Below are positions 55,419 to 64,000 of a stretch of 64,000 nucleotides of DNA, in pieces (position 1 is the stretch's first letter; each line of letters starts with the position of its first letter). The notes under the pieces are model-generated. The model saw only the letters and a program-made list of their open reading frames with translations, ran no database searches and was not told the origin of the DNA. A program made the position numbers and the translations under genes. This DNA is from Sphingomonas lacunae (GTDB lineage Bacteria > Pseudomonadota > Alphaproteobacteria > Sphingomonadales > Sphingomonadaceae), in assembly GCF_012979535.1 (NCBI RefSeq), contig NZ_CP053015.1, positions 2,728,001 through 2,792,000 on the forward strand, given 5' to 3'.

Positions 55419-56770
55419 GCCAGCAACTCCTTGAGCGACGTGGCGAAGGCGGTGATGTCCGCATCGGTGACGGTTTCGGTGACGGCGACGACGAGGCCGT
55501 TGGCGAGGCCCGGCTGCTCGGGATAGAGGCGGCCCAGCGAGACACCGCCGAGCACGCCCTTGTCAGCCAGCGCGCGGACGATCGGCCGGGCTTCGTCCGG
55601 AAGATCAACGGTGAATTCGTTGAAAAAGGCCGGCGTGCGCAGGGTGACGCCGGGAATGGCGGTAAGCGCCGATGCCGTCGCCTGTGCCTTGGCATGGTTG
55701 ATCGCCGCCAGCTGTCGCAGTCCCGCTTCACCGAGCAGGGTCATGTGGATGCTGAAGGCCAGCGCACAAAGCCCTGAATTGGTGCAAATATTCGACGTCG
55801 CCTTTTCGCGGCGGATATGCTGCTCGCGGGTCGAGAGGGTGAGCACGAAGCCGCGCTTGCCATTGGCATCGACGGTTTCGCCACAGAGGCGGCCGGGCAT
55901 CTGCCGGACATATTTCTCCTTGCAGGCGAACAGGCCCACGTACGGCCCGCCGAACTGTAGGCCGACGCCGAGTGACTGGCCTTCGCCCACGACAATGTCG
56001 GCACCCATCGCGCCGGGGCTTTCGATCAGGCCGAGGGCGACGGGTTCGGTGACCACGGCGATGAGCAGCGCGCCTGCCGCATGGGCGGCGTCGGCAATCG
56101 GGCGCAGATCGAAGACATTGCCGAAAATGTCGGGATATTGGACGACGACGCAGCTGGTTTCGCCATCGATCGCGGCGCTGGCGGCAGTGGCGGTATCGGC
56201 GTCAACCGCGACCGGCAGTTCCACCAGCGTGTCCCCGGTGAATTTCGCCATGGTGCGGGCAACGCCGACATAGTGCGGGTGGAGACCACCGGCGAGGACC
56301 GCCTTGCTGCGCTTGGTGACGCGGCCGGCCATGCCGATAGCTTCCCAGCACGCCGTCGAGCCATCATACATCGACGCATTGGCGATGTCGCAGCCGAGCA
56401 GGCGGGCGACCTGCGTCTGGAATTCAAACAGCATCTGCAGTGTGCCCTGCGCGATTTCCGGCTGATAGGGCGTGTAGGCGGTAAGGAATTCGCCGCGCTG
56501 GATCAAATGATCGACGCTGGCCGGAACATGGTGCCGATAGGCGCCGGCGCCGAGGAAAAAGGGCACTTCGCCCGCGACCAGATTCCTGCCCGCTAGGCCG
56601 CGCATGTGGCGTTCGACCGCCATTTCGCTGGCGTGATGGGGCAGCCCCTCAATCGGGCCCGACAGGCGGGCCAATTCAGGCACGTCGACAAACAGGTCGT
56701 CGATCGAACCCGCGCCGATGCGGTCAAGCATGGCGCTGCGGTCTTCATTGGTCAGCGGGAGATAACGCAT
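55415..56770 (-). CDS. gcvPA: Glycine dehydrogenase (decarboxylating) subunit 1
   Basis: N-terminal-type P-protein subunit, 451 residues, without its own PLP lysine. [41 protein letters not shown] is the conserved GcvPA start region, with [19 protein letters not shown]. It associates with GcvPB to form the P-protein. It follows gcvH by 90 bases, with a palindrome in that gap. Confidence 0.95.
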   Translation of the reverse strand: MRYLPLTNEDRSAMLDRIGAGSIDDLFVDVPELARLSGPIEGLPHHASEMAVERHMRGLAGRNLVAGEVPFFLGAGAYRHHVPASVDHLIQRGEFLTAYTPYQPEIAQGTLQMLFEFQTQVARLLGCDIANASMYDGSTACWEAIGMAGRVTKRSKAVLAGGLHPHYVGVARTMAKFTGDTLVELPVAVDADTATAASAAIDGETSCVVVQYPDIFGNVFDLRPIADAAHAAGALLIAVVTEPVALGLIESPGAMGADIVVGEGQSLGVGLQFGGPYVGLFACKEKYVRQMPGRLCGETVDANGKRGFVLTLSTREQHIRREKATSNICTNSGLCALAFSIHMTLLGEAGLRQLAAINHAKAQATASALTAIPGVTLRTPAFFNEFTVDLPDEARPIVRALADKGVLGGVSLGRLYPEQPGLANGLVVAVTETVTDADITAFATSLKELLA

Positions 56771-56826
56771 GGAAGGATTCCTGTGGCGGATGGTCGTCGG
56801 ACGTGGGCATCAGCGCCCTGCCCCGC

Positions 56827-56848
56827 CCCCTCCCGCAGCCGGGAGGGG
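56827..56848. repeat. Palindrome between gcvH and gcvPA
   Basis: CCCCTCCCG (56827-56835) and CGGGAGGGG (56840-56848) flank CAGC, a nine-base-pair stem in the gcvH-gcvPA gap. It resembles the other CCCTCTCCC-type palindromes in this window and could form an RNA hairpin within the operon. Confidence 0.5.
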
Positions 56849-56860
56849 AGTCGGTCAAGA

Positions 56861-57232
56861 TCAAAGGCTGTCGATGAACGCCTTGTAGCCGGCTTCGTCC
56901 ATCAGGCCGTCGAGCTGTGACGGGTCGCTCAGCGTCATGCGGAAGAACCAGCCGTCGCTTTCTGCGGCAGTGTTGACCAGCGAGGGGTCCCCCTCAAGCG
57001 CTTCATTCGCTTCGGTGACGCTGCCCGAAACCGGAGCATAGACGTCCGACGCCGCCTTGACCGATTCAACGACGGCCGCGTCATTGCCCTTGGTCACTGC
57101 GCTGCCGACGGCCGGGAGATCAACGAACACGACGTCGCCGAGTTGTCCCTGGGCATAATCGGTGATGCCGACGGTGGCGGTGGTGCCGTCCACGTCAATC
57201 CATTCGTGGTCTTCGGTGAAATAGCGGGTCAT
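56861..57232 (-). CDS. gcvH: Glycine cleavage system H protein
   Basis: Lipoyl carrier, 123 residues. [15 protein letters not shown] carries the lipoylated Lys, and [39 protein letters not shown] is the conserved N-terminal half. The start at ATG 57232 has GGGAG eight bases upstream, located within the end of gcvT, which ends three bases before. Confidence 0.97.
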   Translation of the reverse strand: MTRYFTEDHEWIDVDGTTATVGITDYAQGQLGDVVFVDLPAVGSAVTKGNDAAVVESVKAASDVYAPVSGSVTEANEALEGDPSLVNTAAESDGWFFRMTLSDPSQLDGLMDEAGYKAFIDSL

Positions 57233-57235
57233 GGG

Positions 57236-58381
57236 TCAGGCTCCCTTGCGGACGTAACGATGGGGGATGAAAGGCATGGCGGCGACAGTAACGGGCACGC
57301 GCTTGCCGCGGACTTCAGCTTCGAGGGCGGTGCCGAGCGCGGTGTGCGCGGCATCGACATAAGCCATGGCGATGGGGGCGCCGACGCTGGGGGCAAATCC
57401 GCCCGAGGTAACGCGGCCGACCTTGTCGTCACCGGCGAAGATCTCGGCACCTTCGCGCACCGGCATCCGCCCTTCGACCGAAAGGCCGACGCGCTTGCAG
57501 ATCGGCCCCTTGACCAGTTGATCGAGGATCAGCGCGGCGCCGGGGAAGCCGCCTTCCTCCCGCCGGCGTTTGGAAATGGCGAAGGCGAGATCGCCCTCTA
57601 CCGGCGAGGTGTTGGTGTCGAGATCATGGCCGTAAAGCGGGAGGCCGGCTTCGAGACGCAGCGAATCCCGCGCGCCGAGGCCGCAGGGCTTAACCTCGGG
57701 CTGGGCGCACAGCGAATCGGCGAGCGCCTCGACATGATCTGCGGGGACGGAAATTTCATAGCCGTCTTCCCCGGTGTAGCCCGAGCGACTGATGCCGAGG
57801 GGCACGCCATTCCAGTCAAAGCTGGCCGCCTGCATGAAGACGAGGGCTTCGACGCCGGGGACGAGGCGCGACAGGGCATCAACGGCTTTGGGCCCTTGCA
57901 ACGCCAGCAGGGCGTGCTCGTCGAGCACAGTGACAGTGATTTCGTCGGGCAATTCCATGCGCATGTGGGCGATGTCGTCCCACTTCACCGCGCCATTGAC
58001 GACAAGATACAGATGGTCGCCGGCATTGGTGATCATCAGGTCATCGAGGATGCCGCCTTCCTCATCGAGCAGCAGCGAATAGCGCATCCGGCCGGGCTTC
58101 AATGCACTGATGTCGCCGGGGACGAGGGCTTCGAGCGCGGTCGCGGCGTCGGGGCCGGTGAGATGGAGCTGGCCCATGTGGCTGACATCGAACAGGCCGG
58201 CGGATTCGCGGGTCCACAGATGTTCGGCCATGATGCCGTCATATTGGACGGGCATGTGATAGCCGGCAAATTCAACCATGCGGCCGCCACGCACACGATG
58301 CCATGCGTCGAGCGGCAGGGTGAGGATTTCGGGCTCGGTGCCTTCCTCATCATCGGGGAGGTCGAGGGGCGTATCGCTCAT
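57236..58381 (-). CDS. gcvT: Glycine cleavage system aminomethyltransferase T
   Basis: Transfers the aminomethyl carbon to tetrahydrofolate, releasing ammonia; 381 residues. LPLDAWHRVRGGRMVEFAGYHMPVQYDGIMAEHLWTRESAGLFDVSHMGQ and the folate/catalytic Asp region are present, followed by the C-terminal beta-barrel. An acidic N-terminal stretch (DDEEGTEPE) precedes the conserved domain. ATG 58381 has GGAG eight bases upstream. It is the first gene behind the glycine riboswitch. Confidence 0.96.
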   Translation of the reverse strand: MSDTPLDLPDDEEGTEPEILTLPLDAWHRVRGGRMVEFAGYHMPVQYDGIMAEHLWTRESAGLFDVSHMGQLHLTGPDAATALEALVPGDISALKPGRMRYSLLLDEEGGILDDLMITNAGDHLYLVVNGAVKWDDIAHMRMELPDEITVTVLDEHALLALQGPKAVDALSRLVPGVEALVFMQAASFDWNGVPLGISRSGYTGEDGYEISVPADHVEALADSLCAQPEVKPCGLGARDSLRLEAGLPLYGHDLDTNTSPVEGDLAFAISKRRREEGGFPGAALILDQLVKGPICKRVGLSVEGRMPVREGAEIFAGDDKVGRVTSGGFAPSVGAPIAMAYVDAAHTALGTALEAEVRGKRVPVTVAAMPFIPHRYVRKGA

Positions 58382-58442
58382 GTTCCAAGGCTCCGGCAGC
58401 GGGATTCGCAATCCTGCACCGCCGCGCTGGCGACGATACGGA

Positions 58443-58650
58443 CTGCCCCCTCTGTCACGGATACCTGAGAGCTTTCCCACAATAGGCCGGAGCCTGCGCG
58501 GTTACCCCTTCGGTGGCCGCCCGGTGAGGGGCAACGCTTTCCAGAGTATCGCTAATGACAGGACGCGGTCCTTTTGCCTGAGAGATTCCGGGGCGGTTGC
58601 TCCTTCGGCGGCGTGGGATGCTTGCGAATCCCCTGCCCTCTCCCGCGCTG
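58443..58650 (-). promoter_or_regulatory. Tandem glycine riboswitch upstream of gcvT
   Basis: Two consecutive aptamers can be read on the minus strand. Aptamer 1 (about 58646-58564) shows GCCGAAGGAGCAACC and CTCTCAGGCAAAAGGACCGC; aptamer 2 (about 58546-58443) shows CACCGAAGGGGTAACC and GCTCTCAGGTATCCG followed by GACAGAGG. These are the conserved glycine-aptamer core sequences. The distance between the aptamers is short, as required for tandem binding, and the array ends about 60 bases before the gcvT start. Glycine binding normally turns expression on. Confidence 0.9.
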
Positions 58651-58691
58651 TCAGCGACGGGAAGCAGCCTTGGCGGGCGGGCGGCGCGGAG

Positions 58692-59336
58692 TCAATCGGC
58701 GAGCGACATGATCGCGTCATGCTCATGGACATGTACGCCGGTGCCGCCGGTTGCGGCGAGGGTGAGGATGGCGCGGGCGACAGCACTGGCGCGGACCGAG
58801 CGGTAGCGGCGCAAGGGGCCCTGCATAAGCGCATCAGTGAGCGGGGCGAGGAGCATGGCCATGGCTTCACCTGTGCGGCGCGGCCCCTGCCGGTCGCCCA
58901 TCAGGAGGCCGGGACGCAGGAGATCGACCCGATCGAAACCGAGCGCGGCGAGTTCATCCTCCACCTGTCCCTTGGTCGAGAGGTAGAAGTTGCGGCTGGC
59001 GGCGCTGGCACCGACCGAGGAGACGGCGATCATGTGGCGCGTGCCGGCGGCGCGGGCCGCGCCGGCGGCGGTGAGGACGAGATCATGATCGACGGCGCGG
59101 AAAGCAGCCTGTGACCCGGCCTGGGCGATGGTGGTGCCGAGCGCGCTGATAAGGATGCGCGGGGCGAGGGTGGCGATGGCTGCGGGCCAGTCTTCGGACG
59201 GGGAGATGGTGACGCGGGAAACGTCAACGCCGGGTGGCGAGTGACGGGCGAGGACGTGGAGCGGGGCGCCACCCGCTTCGGCAATGACCGCACTGCCGAC
59301 CATGCCGGTGGCGCCGATGAGGAGCATGTCAGTCAC
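58692..59336 (-). CDS. NAD(P)-binding Rossmann protein
   Basis: A roughly 214-residue protein of the atypical SDR/NmrA-like group: LLIGATGMVGSAVIAEA is the Rossmann start, with MIAVSSVGASAASRNFYLSTKGQVEDEL giving an SS-x-K-like region and DRVDLLRPGLLMGDR. Annotated relatives are usually oxidoreductases or epimerase-like of unknown substrate. GAAGGA stands seven bases before GTG 59336, which overlaps the dgt stop by eight bases; ATG 59327 is the alternative. It is in the same direction as dgt and ends about 40 bases before the riboswitch. Confidence 0.8.
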   Translation of the reverse strand: MTDMLLIGATGMVGSAVIAEAGGAPLHVLARHSPPGVDVSRVTISPSEDWPAAIATLAPRILISALGTTIAQAGSQAAFRAVDHDLVLTAAGAARAAGTRHMIAVSSVGASAASRNFYLSTKGQVEDELAALGFDRVDLLRPGLLMGDRQGPRRTGEAMAMLLAPLTDALMQGPLRRYRSVRASAVARAILTLAATGGTGVHVHEHDAIMSLAD

Positions 59337-60537
59337 GGCGCAATCCTTCGGGAATGGCATCGCGACCGAATATTTCGGCAAAGCGGTCCATGGCGAACCG
59401 GTCGGTCATGCCAGCAATATAGTCGGCGATGTGGCGGGCGCGCTCGACTTCGTCATGGGGCAGTCGATGGCGCCAATCACCGCCCATGGCGGATGGCTCA
59501 CCCTGATAATGGACGAAGAGGCTGGTGACGATTTCACGGGCAGCATCGGCGGCGGCGAGCTGGCTGGGGTGGTGGTAGAGCGAGGCGTACATGAAGCGTT
59601 TGAGGGCCTTTTCCTCGGCGGCGAGGCCGGCTGAGAAGCCTCCCAGCGTGCGGCCTGCGGCGCGGACGTCGGCGACGTTGGCAACTCCGGCTTCGGCACA
59701 GGCGGCCTGTGTGGCGTCGATCACATCATTGACCATCAGGCCGATCTGGCTGCGCACCAGTTCGCGCAGCAACCGTTCCTGCGGCACCCCGGGCCAGCGC
59801 CGCTCAACCTCTTGCCAGTTGGCGGCGACAAAGGGTTGATCGAGCAATTGGTCGAGTGTCAGCAGGCCGGCGCGCAGGCCGTCGTCAATATCGTGATTGT
59901 CATAGGCGATGTCGTCGGCCACCGCAGCGACTTGCGCCTCCAGCGAGGCGTGGCTGGCGAGATCGAGCGGGAAGGCCTGATCCACCTCCTCCATCGCCCA
60001 GGTGGGATCATGGATCGGGCCATTGTGCTTGGCGAGCCCTTCGAGCGTTTCCCATGTCAGGTTCAGGCCGTCAAAGCGCGGATAGGGGGTTTCGAGCTGG
60101 GTCAGGGTGCGCAGCGTCTGGGCGTTGTGATCAAAGCCGCCGTATGGTGCGAGACAGGCCTCCAGCGCATCCTCCCCCGCGTGGCCGAACGGAGGGTGCC
60201 CAATGTCGTGCGCGAGGCACAATGCCTCGGTGAGATCTTCGTTGAGACCGAGCGCGCGGGCAATGGTACGGCCAATCTGTGCAACTTCGAGGCTGTGGGT
60301 CAGGCGGACGCGGAAGTGATCCCCGTCGGGGGCGACGAACACCTGGGTCTTGTGACGCAGCCGGCGAAAGGCGATCGAATGGATGATCCGGTCACGGTCA
60401 CGCTGGAAGGCATCTCGCGGGCCGCGCTGCGGGGCAGCGCCGTCAGACGGGCGCAGCTCGGCATGCTGGCGCCCCCTGCTGGCCGCGGCCACGCAGGCCA
60501 GATGGCCCAGACTGGCGGTTGACGCTAGCGCGTGCAT
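59329..60537 (-). CDS. dgt: dGTPase-like deoxynucleotide triphosphohydrolase
   Basis: A 402-residue HD-domain protein. HxxHD: TQVFVAPDGDHFRVRLTHSLEVAQI (first His) and CLAHDIGHPPFGHAGE (HD), followed by a downstream Asp in VADDIAYDNHDIDDGL. DRDRIIHSIAFRRLRHKTQVF is the conserved dGTPase opening. It hydrolyses dNTPs to deoxynucleosides and tripolyphosphate. Its ATG at 60537 overlaps the SPOR protein stop by one base (TGATG). Confidence 0.92.
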   Translation of the reverse strand: MHALASTASLGHLACVAAASRGRQHAELRPSDGAAPQRGPRDAFQRDRDRIIHSIAFRRLRHKTQVFVAPDGDHFRVRLTHSLEVAQIGRTIARALGLNEDLTEALCLAHDIGHPPFGHAGEDALEACLAPYGGFDHNAQTLRTLTQLETPYPRFDGLNLTWETLEGLAKHNGPIHDPTWAMEEVDQAFPLDLASHASLEAQVAAVADDIAYDNHDIDDGLRAGLLTLDQLLDQPFVAANWQEVERRWPGVPQERLLRELVRSQIGLMVNDVIDATQAACAEAGVANVADVRAAGRTLGGFSAGLAAEEKALKRFMYASLYHHPSQLAAADAAREIVTSLFVHYQGEPSAMGGDWRHRLPHDEVERARHIADYIAGMTDRFAMDRFAEIFGRDAIPEGLRRD

Positions 60538-62765
60538 CAGCGGCGTCCGACCGGAGTCACTTCCTCCCCGGCCTCACTGTTCCAGATGAAGCCGGCATTT
60601 CCACCGGCCCGTGAATAGGCGGAACCCCATTCGCGCGCCGCAGTGGCATTGCGGAAGGGCCCGACGACCAGCCGACGCGTGCGGTTCCAGCTGGCGGTCG
60701 AGCAGGTCTGGGTGCCGAAAGCCTCGGCAAACTGGCGCTGCAGACGGCGGCAATCAAAGGCAAGCGCTGCCGGATCGGCACCCGTCGCGATCTGATACCA
60801 GACGCGGGCCGGATGACGGCGGATGCGTTCCTGTTCGGCGCGGCGTTCGGCTTCGGCTGCAGCGCGTTCCCGCGCCTGCACCTCTGCTTGCTCCCGTGCC
60901 CTCGTCTCCGCCAGTGCGCGGGCGCGAGCGCGGGCCTCCGCCGCCTGCTGCTCCTGCTGGAGCCGGCGTTCAGCAGCGATCGCTTCGATCTCGGCAAGCG
61001 AAAGGCCTGGCACGGTCGCCGTCCGTTCCGCCTCCGGAACCTCAAGCGATTCCACAACAGTATCCAGTGACCATCCGGGCACAACAGTCGAACCGTCAGC
61101 CGAGGCGTTCCCGGGCGCTGGCGCGGCTTGCACCGGGGCGGCAGCAGGAGCGCCCTGGCCGGTCGCAGCCTCCGAAACAGCGGGCTCGACTGGCGCTGCG
61201 TTGAGCGGGTTGGACGCCGGGCCGGCAAGCGCTGATGGCGGGTTGGAGGCCGTGGCAACCGATGGCAATGAACTGAAACCCGGCCCATCCGTGTCCGGCG
61301 GCCCCTGTATCGGCGCCCCCGCAGCTATCGGGCTGGCCGGGGCGCTGTCGGGGGTCGGGGTGACAGCGACGGTTTCAGCCACAGGCTGGGGTGCGGTTAC
61401 AGGCTGGGGTGGGGGTGCAGGGGTTGTCACTGTCGCAGCCGCAGTTACCGCAGGACCGGGCGTCGGCACCGCCTCTGCTGTTGGCGCAGCAGAGGGAACT
61501 GACGCGGGTACTGGCTGCGGTGCTGGCGTTGATGATGGCGCGATCGGCTGAACCACCGGTTGGCTCACCATTGGAACCGCAGGAGGTGCCGAAGGGGGCG
61601 GGGGGGCTGCGGCAAGGCCCGGTACCCCGATGTCCGCACGCGCAAGTGCAACAGGGGCAGGCGAAGCTGTTCCTGTGGGCGCCGTCCCCCGTGGTGCAGT
61701 TGCTTCCCGGCGATTGGTGGCTCGTGCCGAGTCCCGCCGATTCGCTTCCGTACTTGTCCTGCCGCGTCCGCGGTTGCCGGTTGCCCGGTCCCGACCGCGG
61801 GCAGCATTGGTCGGAGTGGTTGTGGGAGCGGCAACGGCGACTCTGACCGCAGAGCCGCGTTGAGGCTGCGCCCTTACCGTTTCATAGGGCGGAAAGCGGC
61901 CAAAGTGAGACGCGAAGGCCAATTGCGCGGGCGTCAGCCGGTCCATGAGCCCAAGATAGGGATCAATCCCCTGCGCCAATTGCGCGGGCATGGTGGCTCT
62001 GGCGATCTGCCGAGCCTCTTCGGATCGACCATTCATGGCAAGAATCATTGCCCTTGAACGCCATGCAGCTCGATCCTGAGCACGCAACAGCGGCCCCAGC
62101 ATCTGTACCGCTTGGTCCGTCTGCCCCGAAATGCCGAGCGATATCGCATAACGGCGAGTGAGTTCGGCAGAGGGATGAGATTGCACTGCAACCGCATAGT
62201 CGGCCTGCGCGCGGCTCTGGTTACCCAACAGGTCAAAGGCCAACCCACGATCACCCAGATAGGCGCGGTCAAGACCTCCGGCCGATACCGCCGCATCAAA
62301 GTATCGCATGGCGCCCTGCGGTTCTTCGAGCAAAACCATAGCGGCGCCCAATGCCGCCTTGATCGTGGGGTCGCGGGAATTCAGCGCCTCGGCCCTTGCC
62401 AGAAAACCAAGCGCGGCGCGGCCATCCCCCAAGACGATGGCTGCCCGACCGGCCTGACTGAGCGCCATCCAGTCACTGCTGTCGGCTGCTATACGGGCTA
62501 GCGAGGCAGTCAATTGCTGTTGCGCAGAAAGCCTGGCAGCGGCTTCGGGATCAAGCGTGGACGGATCGACCGATTGTGGGGACGATTGTGCGAGAGGTCG
62601 GGCCGGTGGCAAGTCCTGAGCCAGCAGCGACTGACCAGACAGAAGTCCGACCACAGCGGTGGCAGCCATCAGGGCTGAACGCCAAGCCGATGGCGACACC
62701 CAACCAGGGGTTGCAGGACCAGCAAGTCCGATCGGGGATTGGGAAGGCAGGTAGCCGGACGTCAT
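60537..62765 (-). CDS. TPR- and SPOR-domain envelope protein
   Basis: A 742-residue exported protein. A signal sequence lies near residues 30-50 (SALMAATAVVGLLSGQSLLAQ). TPR-like helical repeats (LARAEALNSRDPTIKAALGAAMVLLEEPQGAMRYFDAAVSAGG) follow, then an Ala/Pro/Thr/Val-rich linker of about 300 residues, a charged region, and a C-terminal SPOR domain (RVWYQIATGADPAALAF to AGGNAGFIWN), which binds denuded glycan strands at division sites. The gene is close to ftsZ, so a cell-division role is a fair inference. ATG 62765 is chosen; the frame extends to 62774. Confidence 0.8.
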   Translation of the reverse strand: MTSGYLPSQSPIGLAGPATPGWVSPSAWRSALMAATAVVGLLSGQSLLAQDLPPARPLAQSSPQSVDPSTLDPEAAARLSAQQQLTASLARIAADSSDWMALSQAGRAAIVLGDGRAALGFLARAEALNSRDPTIKAALGAAMVLLEEPQGAMRYFDAAVSAGGLDRAYLGDRGLAFDLLGNQSRAQADYAVAVQSHPSAELTRRYAISLGISGQTDQAVQMLGPLLRAQDRAAWRSRAMILAMNGRSEEARQIARATMPAQLAQGIDPYLGLMDRLTPAQLAFASHFGRFPPYETVRAQPQRGSAVRVAVAAPTTTPTNAARGRDRATGNRGRGRTSTEANRRDSARATNRREATAPRGTAPTGTASPAPVALARADIGVPGLAAAPPPPSAPPAVPMVSQPVVQPIAPSSTPAPQPVPASVPSAAPTAEAVPTPGPAVTAAATVTTPAPPPQPVTAPQPVAETVAVTPTPDSAPASPIAAGAPIQGPPDTDGPGFSSLPSVATASNPPSALAGPASNPLNAAPVEPAVSEAATGQGAPAAAPVQAAPAPGNASADGSTVVPGWSLDTVVESLEVPEAERTATVPGLSLAEIEAIAAERRLQQEQQAAEARARARALAETRAREQAEVQARERAAAEAERRAEQERIRRHPARVWYQIATGADPAALAFDCRRLQRQFAEAFGTQTCSTASWNRTRRLVVGPFRNATAAREWGSAYSRAGGNAGFIWNSEAGEEVTPVGRR

Positions 62766-62863
62766 AATGATCATGCGCCCGGCCCTATCATGCCTTTGCT
62801 ATGCGGTCTGCCCTGCCCGGCGCAGACGGAGTGCAATCCGTCGCATCCGGCCAATGACAGTGG

Positions 62864-64000
62864 TTACTGATTGGTCTGCCTACCGAGGAACCGAGGAATT
62901 GACGGAAAGCCGCCATCATCACCGTCGCCATCGTCATCATCGCCCTTGGATTCCATCCGCGACAATTGCTTCATCCGTTCGAACAGGGTCGACCCGCCCG
63001 CAGGTGGCGGTGCATCAGCAGCTGGCGGAGCTGCCGCAGCCGGCGGCGTGGCGGGGGCATCCGGAGCGCCAAAGGAAGGGCTGTCGAGAACCAGTTCATC
63101 GTCCCCAAGTCCATCCGGTTCAGGTGCAGCGACCGGCGGACTGATATGCGCCTCTCCGGCGATATCGTCATAGACGGCAAAGCCAGGTGCCGGCGCTGCA
63201 GGCTGAGGGGCTTCGGCTGGCGGGGCTTCAAACGACAGGCTGGGAGAGGCAGGAGGCGGCGACAATGACACTTCCTCTTCCACCGGAAGCGGCTCAGGCT
63301 CAGCGGCCGGAATTGGTTGCGCGGCCAGAGGAGCAGCGGCCCCGAGCGTAGGCGCGATTGACGGTGCGGCGGCAGCAGGCCGTTGCTGGAAAGCGAAACC
63401 GCCACTGCGCTGCACCGGCTGGGACTCCGCATTGGCGGGTTCCAGACCCGTCGCAACGACCGATACGCGAATTCGGCCATTCAGCGCCGGATTGAATGCC
63501 GAACCCCAAATGATATTGGCATCGGGATCCACCAGATCACGGATATGATCACCAGCTTCCTGCAATTCGAACAGGCCCAGGTCTTCACCCCCGGAAATAG
63601 AGATAATGACGCCCTTCGCTCCCTGCATCGACACACCGTCGAGCAGCGGATTGGCAATGGCCTGTTGCGCGGCGAGCAGGGCGCGGCCTTCGCCTTCGGC
63701 CTCCCCAGTACCCATCATCGCTTTGCCGGCATCACGCATCACCGATTTGACATCGGCAAAGTCCAGGTTGACCAGGCCAGGCATGACCATCAGGTCAGTA
63801 ATCCCGCGCACACCCTGTTGCAGCACCTCGTCCGCCATGCGGAACGCCTCGATGAAGGTCGTCTTCGCTTCAGCGATCATGAACAGGTTCTGGTTCGGAA
63901 TGACGATCAGCGTATCGACGTGCTGTTGCAGCTCTTCGATCCCGGCTTCAGCCGAGCGCATCCGGCGCGCACCTTCGAAACTGAACGGCTTGGTGACGAC
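62864..64000 (-). CDS. ftsZ: Cell division protein FtsZ, C-terminal part
   Basis: The 5' part lies outside the window; 378 residues are visible. It begins [24 protein letters not shown], the region right after the tubulin signature, then [33 protein letters not shown] and the C-terminal domain [19 protein letters not shown]. An approximately 180-residue Pro/Ala-rich linker follows, ending in [16 protein letters not shown], the conserved C-terminal peptide (DIPxFLRRQ-like) that binds FtsA and ZipA. Long linkers are usual in alphaproteobacteria. Confidence 0.97.
   Translation of the reverse strand, partial: VVTKPFSFEGARRMRSAEAGIEELQQHVDTLIVIPNQNLFMIAEAKTTFIEAFRMADEVLQQGVRGITDLMVMPGLVNLDFADVKSVMRDAGKAMMGTGEAEGEGRALLAAQQAIANPLLDGVSMQGAKGVIISISGGEDLGLFELQEAGDHIRDLVDPDANIIWGSAFNPALNGRIRVSVVATGLEPANAESQPVQRSGGFAFQQRPAAAAPSIAPTLGAAAPLAAQPIPAAEPEPLPVEEEVSLSPPPASPSLSFEAPPAEAPQPAAPAPGFAVYDDIAGEAHISPPVAAPEPDGLGDDELVLDSPSFGAPDAPATPPAAAAPPAADAPPPAGGSTLFERMKQLSRMESKGDDDDGDGDDGGFPSIPRFLGRQTNQ

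Overview
This window is a GC-rich chromosomal segment that most resembles a sphingomonad (Alphaproteobacteria, Sphingomonadales). The evidence is the split glycine decarboxylase (gcvPA/gcvPB), an F1-only atpHAGDC cluster with a very short epsilon subunit, hrcA-grpE near dnaK-dnaJ, a LexA box of the alphaproteobacterial GAAC-N7-GAAC type, an alphaproteobacterial RpoH promoter, and the overall protein flavour. I found no rRNA, tRNA, CRISPR array or insertion sequence. Almost everything looks like core chromosome. The clear exception is one AT-rich gene at 27254-28699.

Layout. 2-12996: tail of a CPBP protease, an amidase, SOS-controlled dinB, acyl-CoA dehydrogenase, tsaC/sua5, a small lipoprotein, galU, msrA, an M48 peptidase, fadD, xerC, hemW and rdgB. 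13057-21775: rph (which continues with rdgB-hemW-xerC-fadD on the minus strand), then the heat-shock region hrcA-grpE, a group of small envelope and metal genes, and dnaK-dnaJ behind a textbook RpoH promoter. 21829-27173: cytochrome b561, a patatin-like lipase and priA. 27174-33645: an accessory block between priA and atpH with the AT-rich orphan gene (possible HEPN nuclease), a repeat-rich gene-free stretch, a ferritin-like protein, Ada, an unusual membrane-anchored trypsin-like protease and a dienelactone hydrolase. 33646-38551: atpHAGDC.

38553-42308: a surface-glycan modification cluster (GtrA flippase-like protein, polytopic membrane protein, methyltransferase, GT2 glycosyltransferase). 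42403-48669: two EamA transporters, an orphan CpaF/TadA ATPase, an SDR, a D-Ala-D-Ala dipeptidase coupled to a 63-residue membrane protein, and an exported methyltransferase-like protein. 48844-52648: an iron-uptake operon (PepSY protein, small membrane protein, TonB-dependent siderophore receptor) behind a Fur-like operator inside a perfect 13-bp inverted repeat.

52666-58650: a minus-strand operon under a tandem glycine riboswitch: gcvT-gcvH-gcvPA-gcvPB, continuing with almost no gap into an ABA4-like membrane protein and a DUF938 methyltransferase. 58692-64000: an NAD(P)-binding protein, dgt, a TPR-SPOR protein and the 3' part of ftsZ, all minus strand with overlapping junctions. The best candidates for something undescribed are the AT-rich HEPN-motif gene with its repeat-rich flank, the protease/coiled-coil/membrane protein, the exported methyltransferase-like protein, and the extension of the glycine operon into ABA4-like/DUF938.
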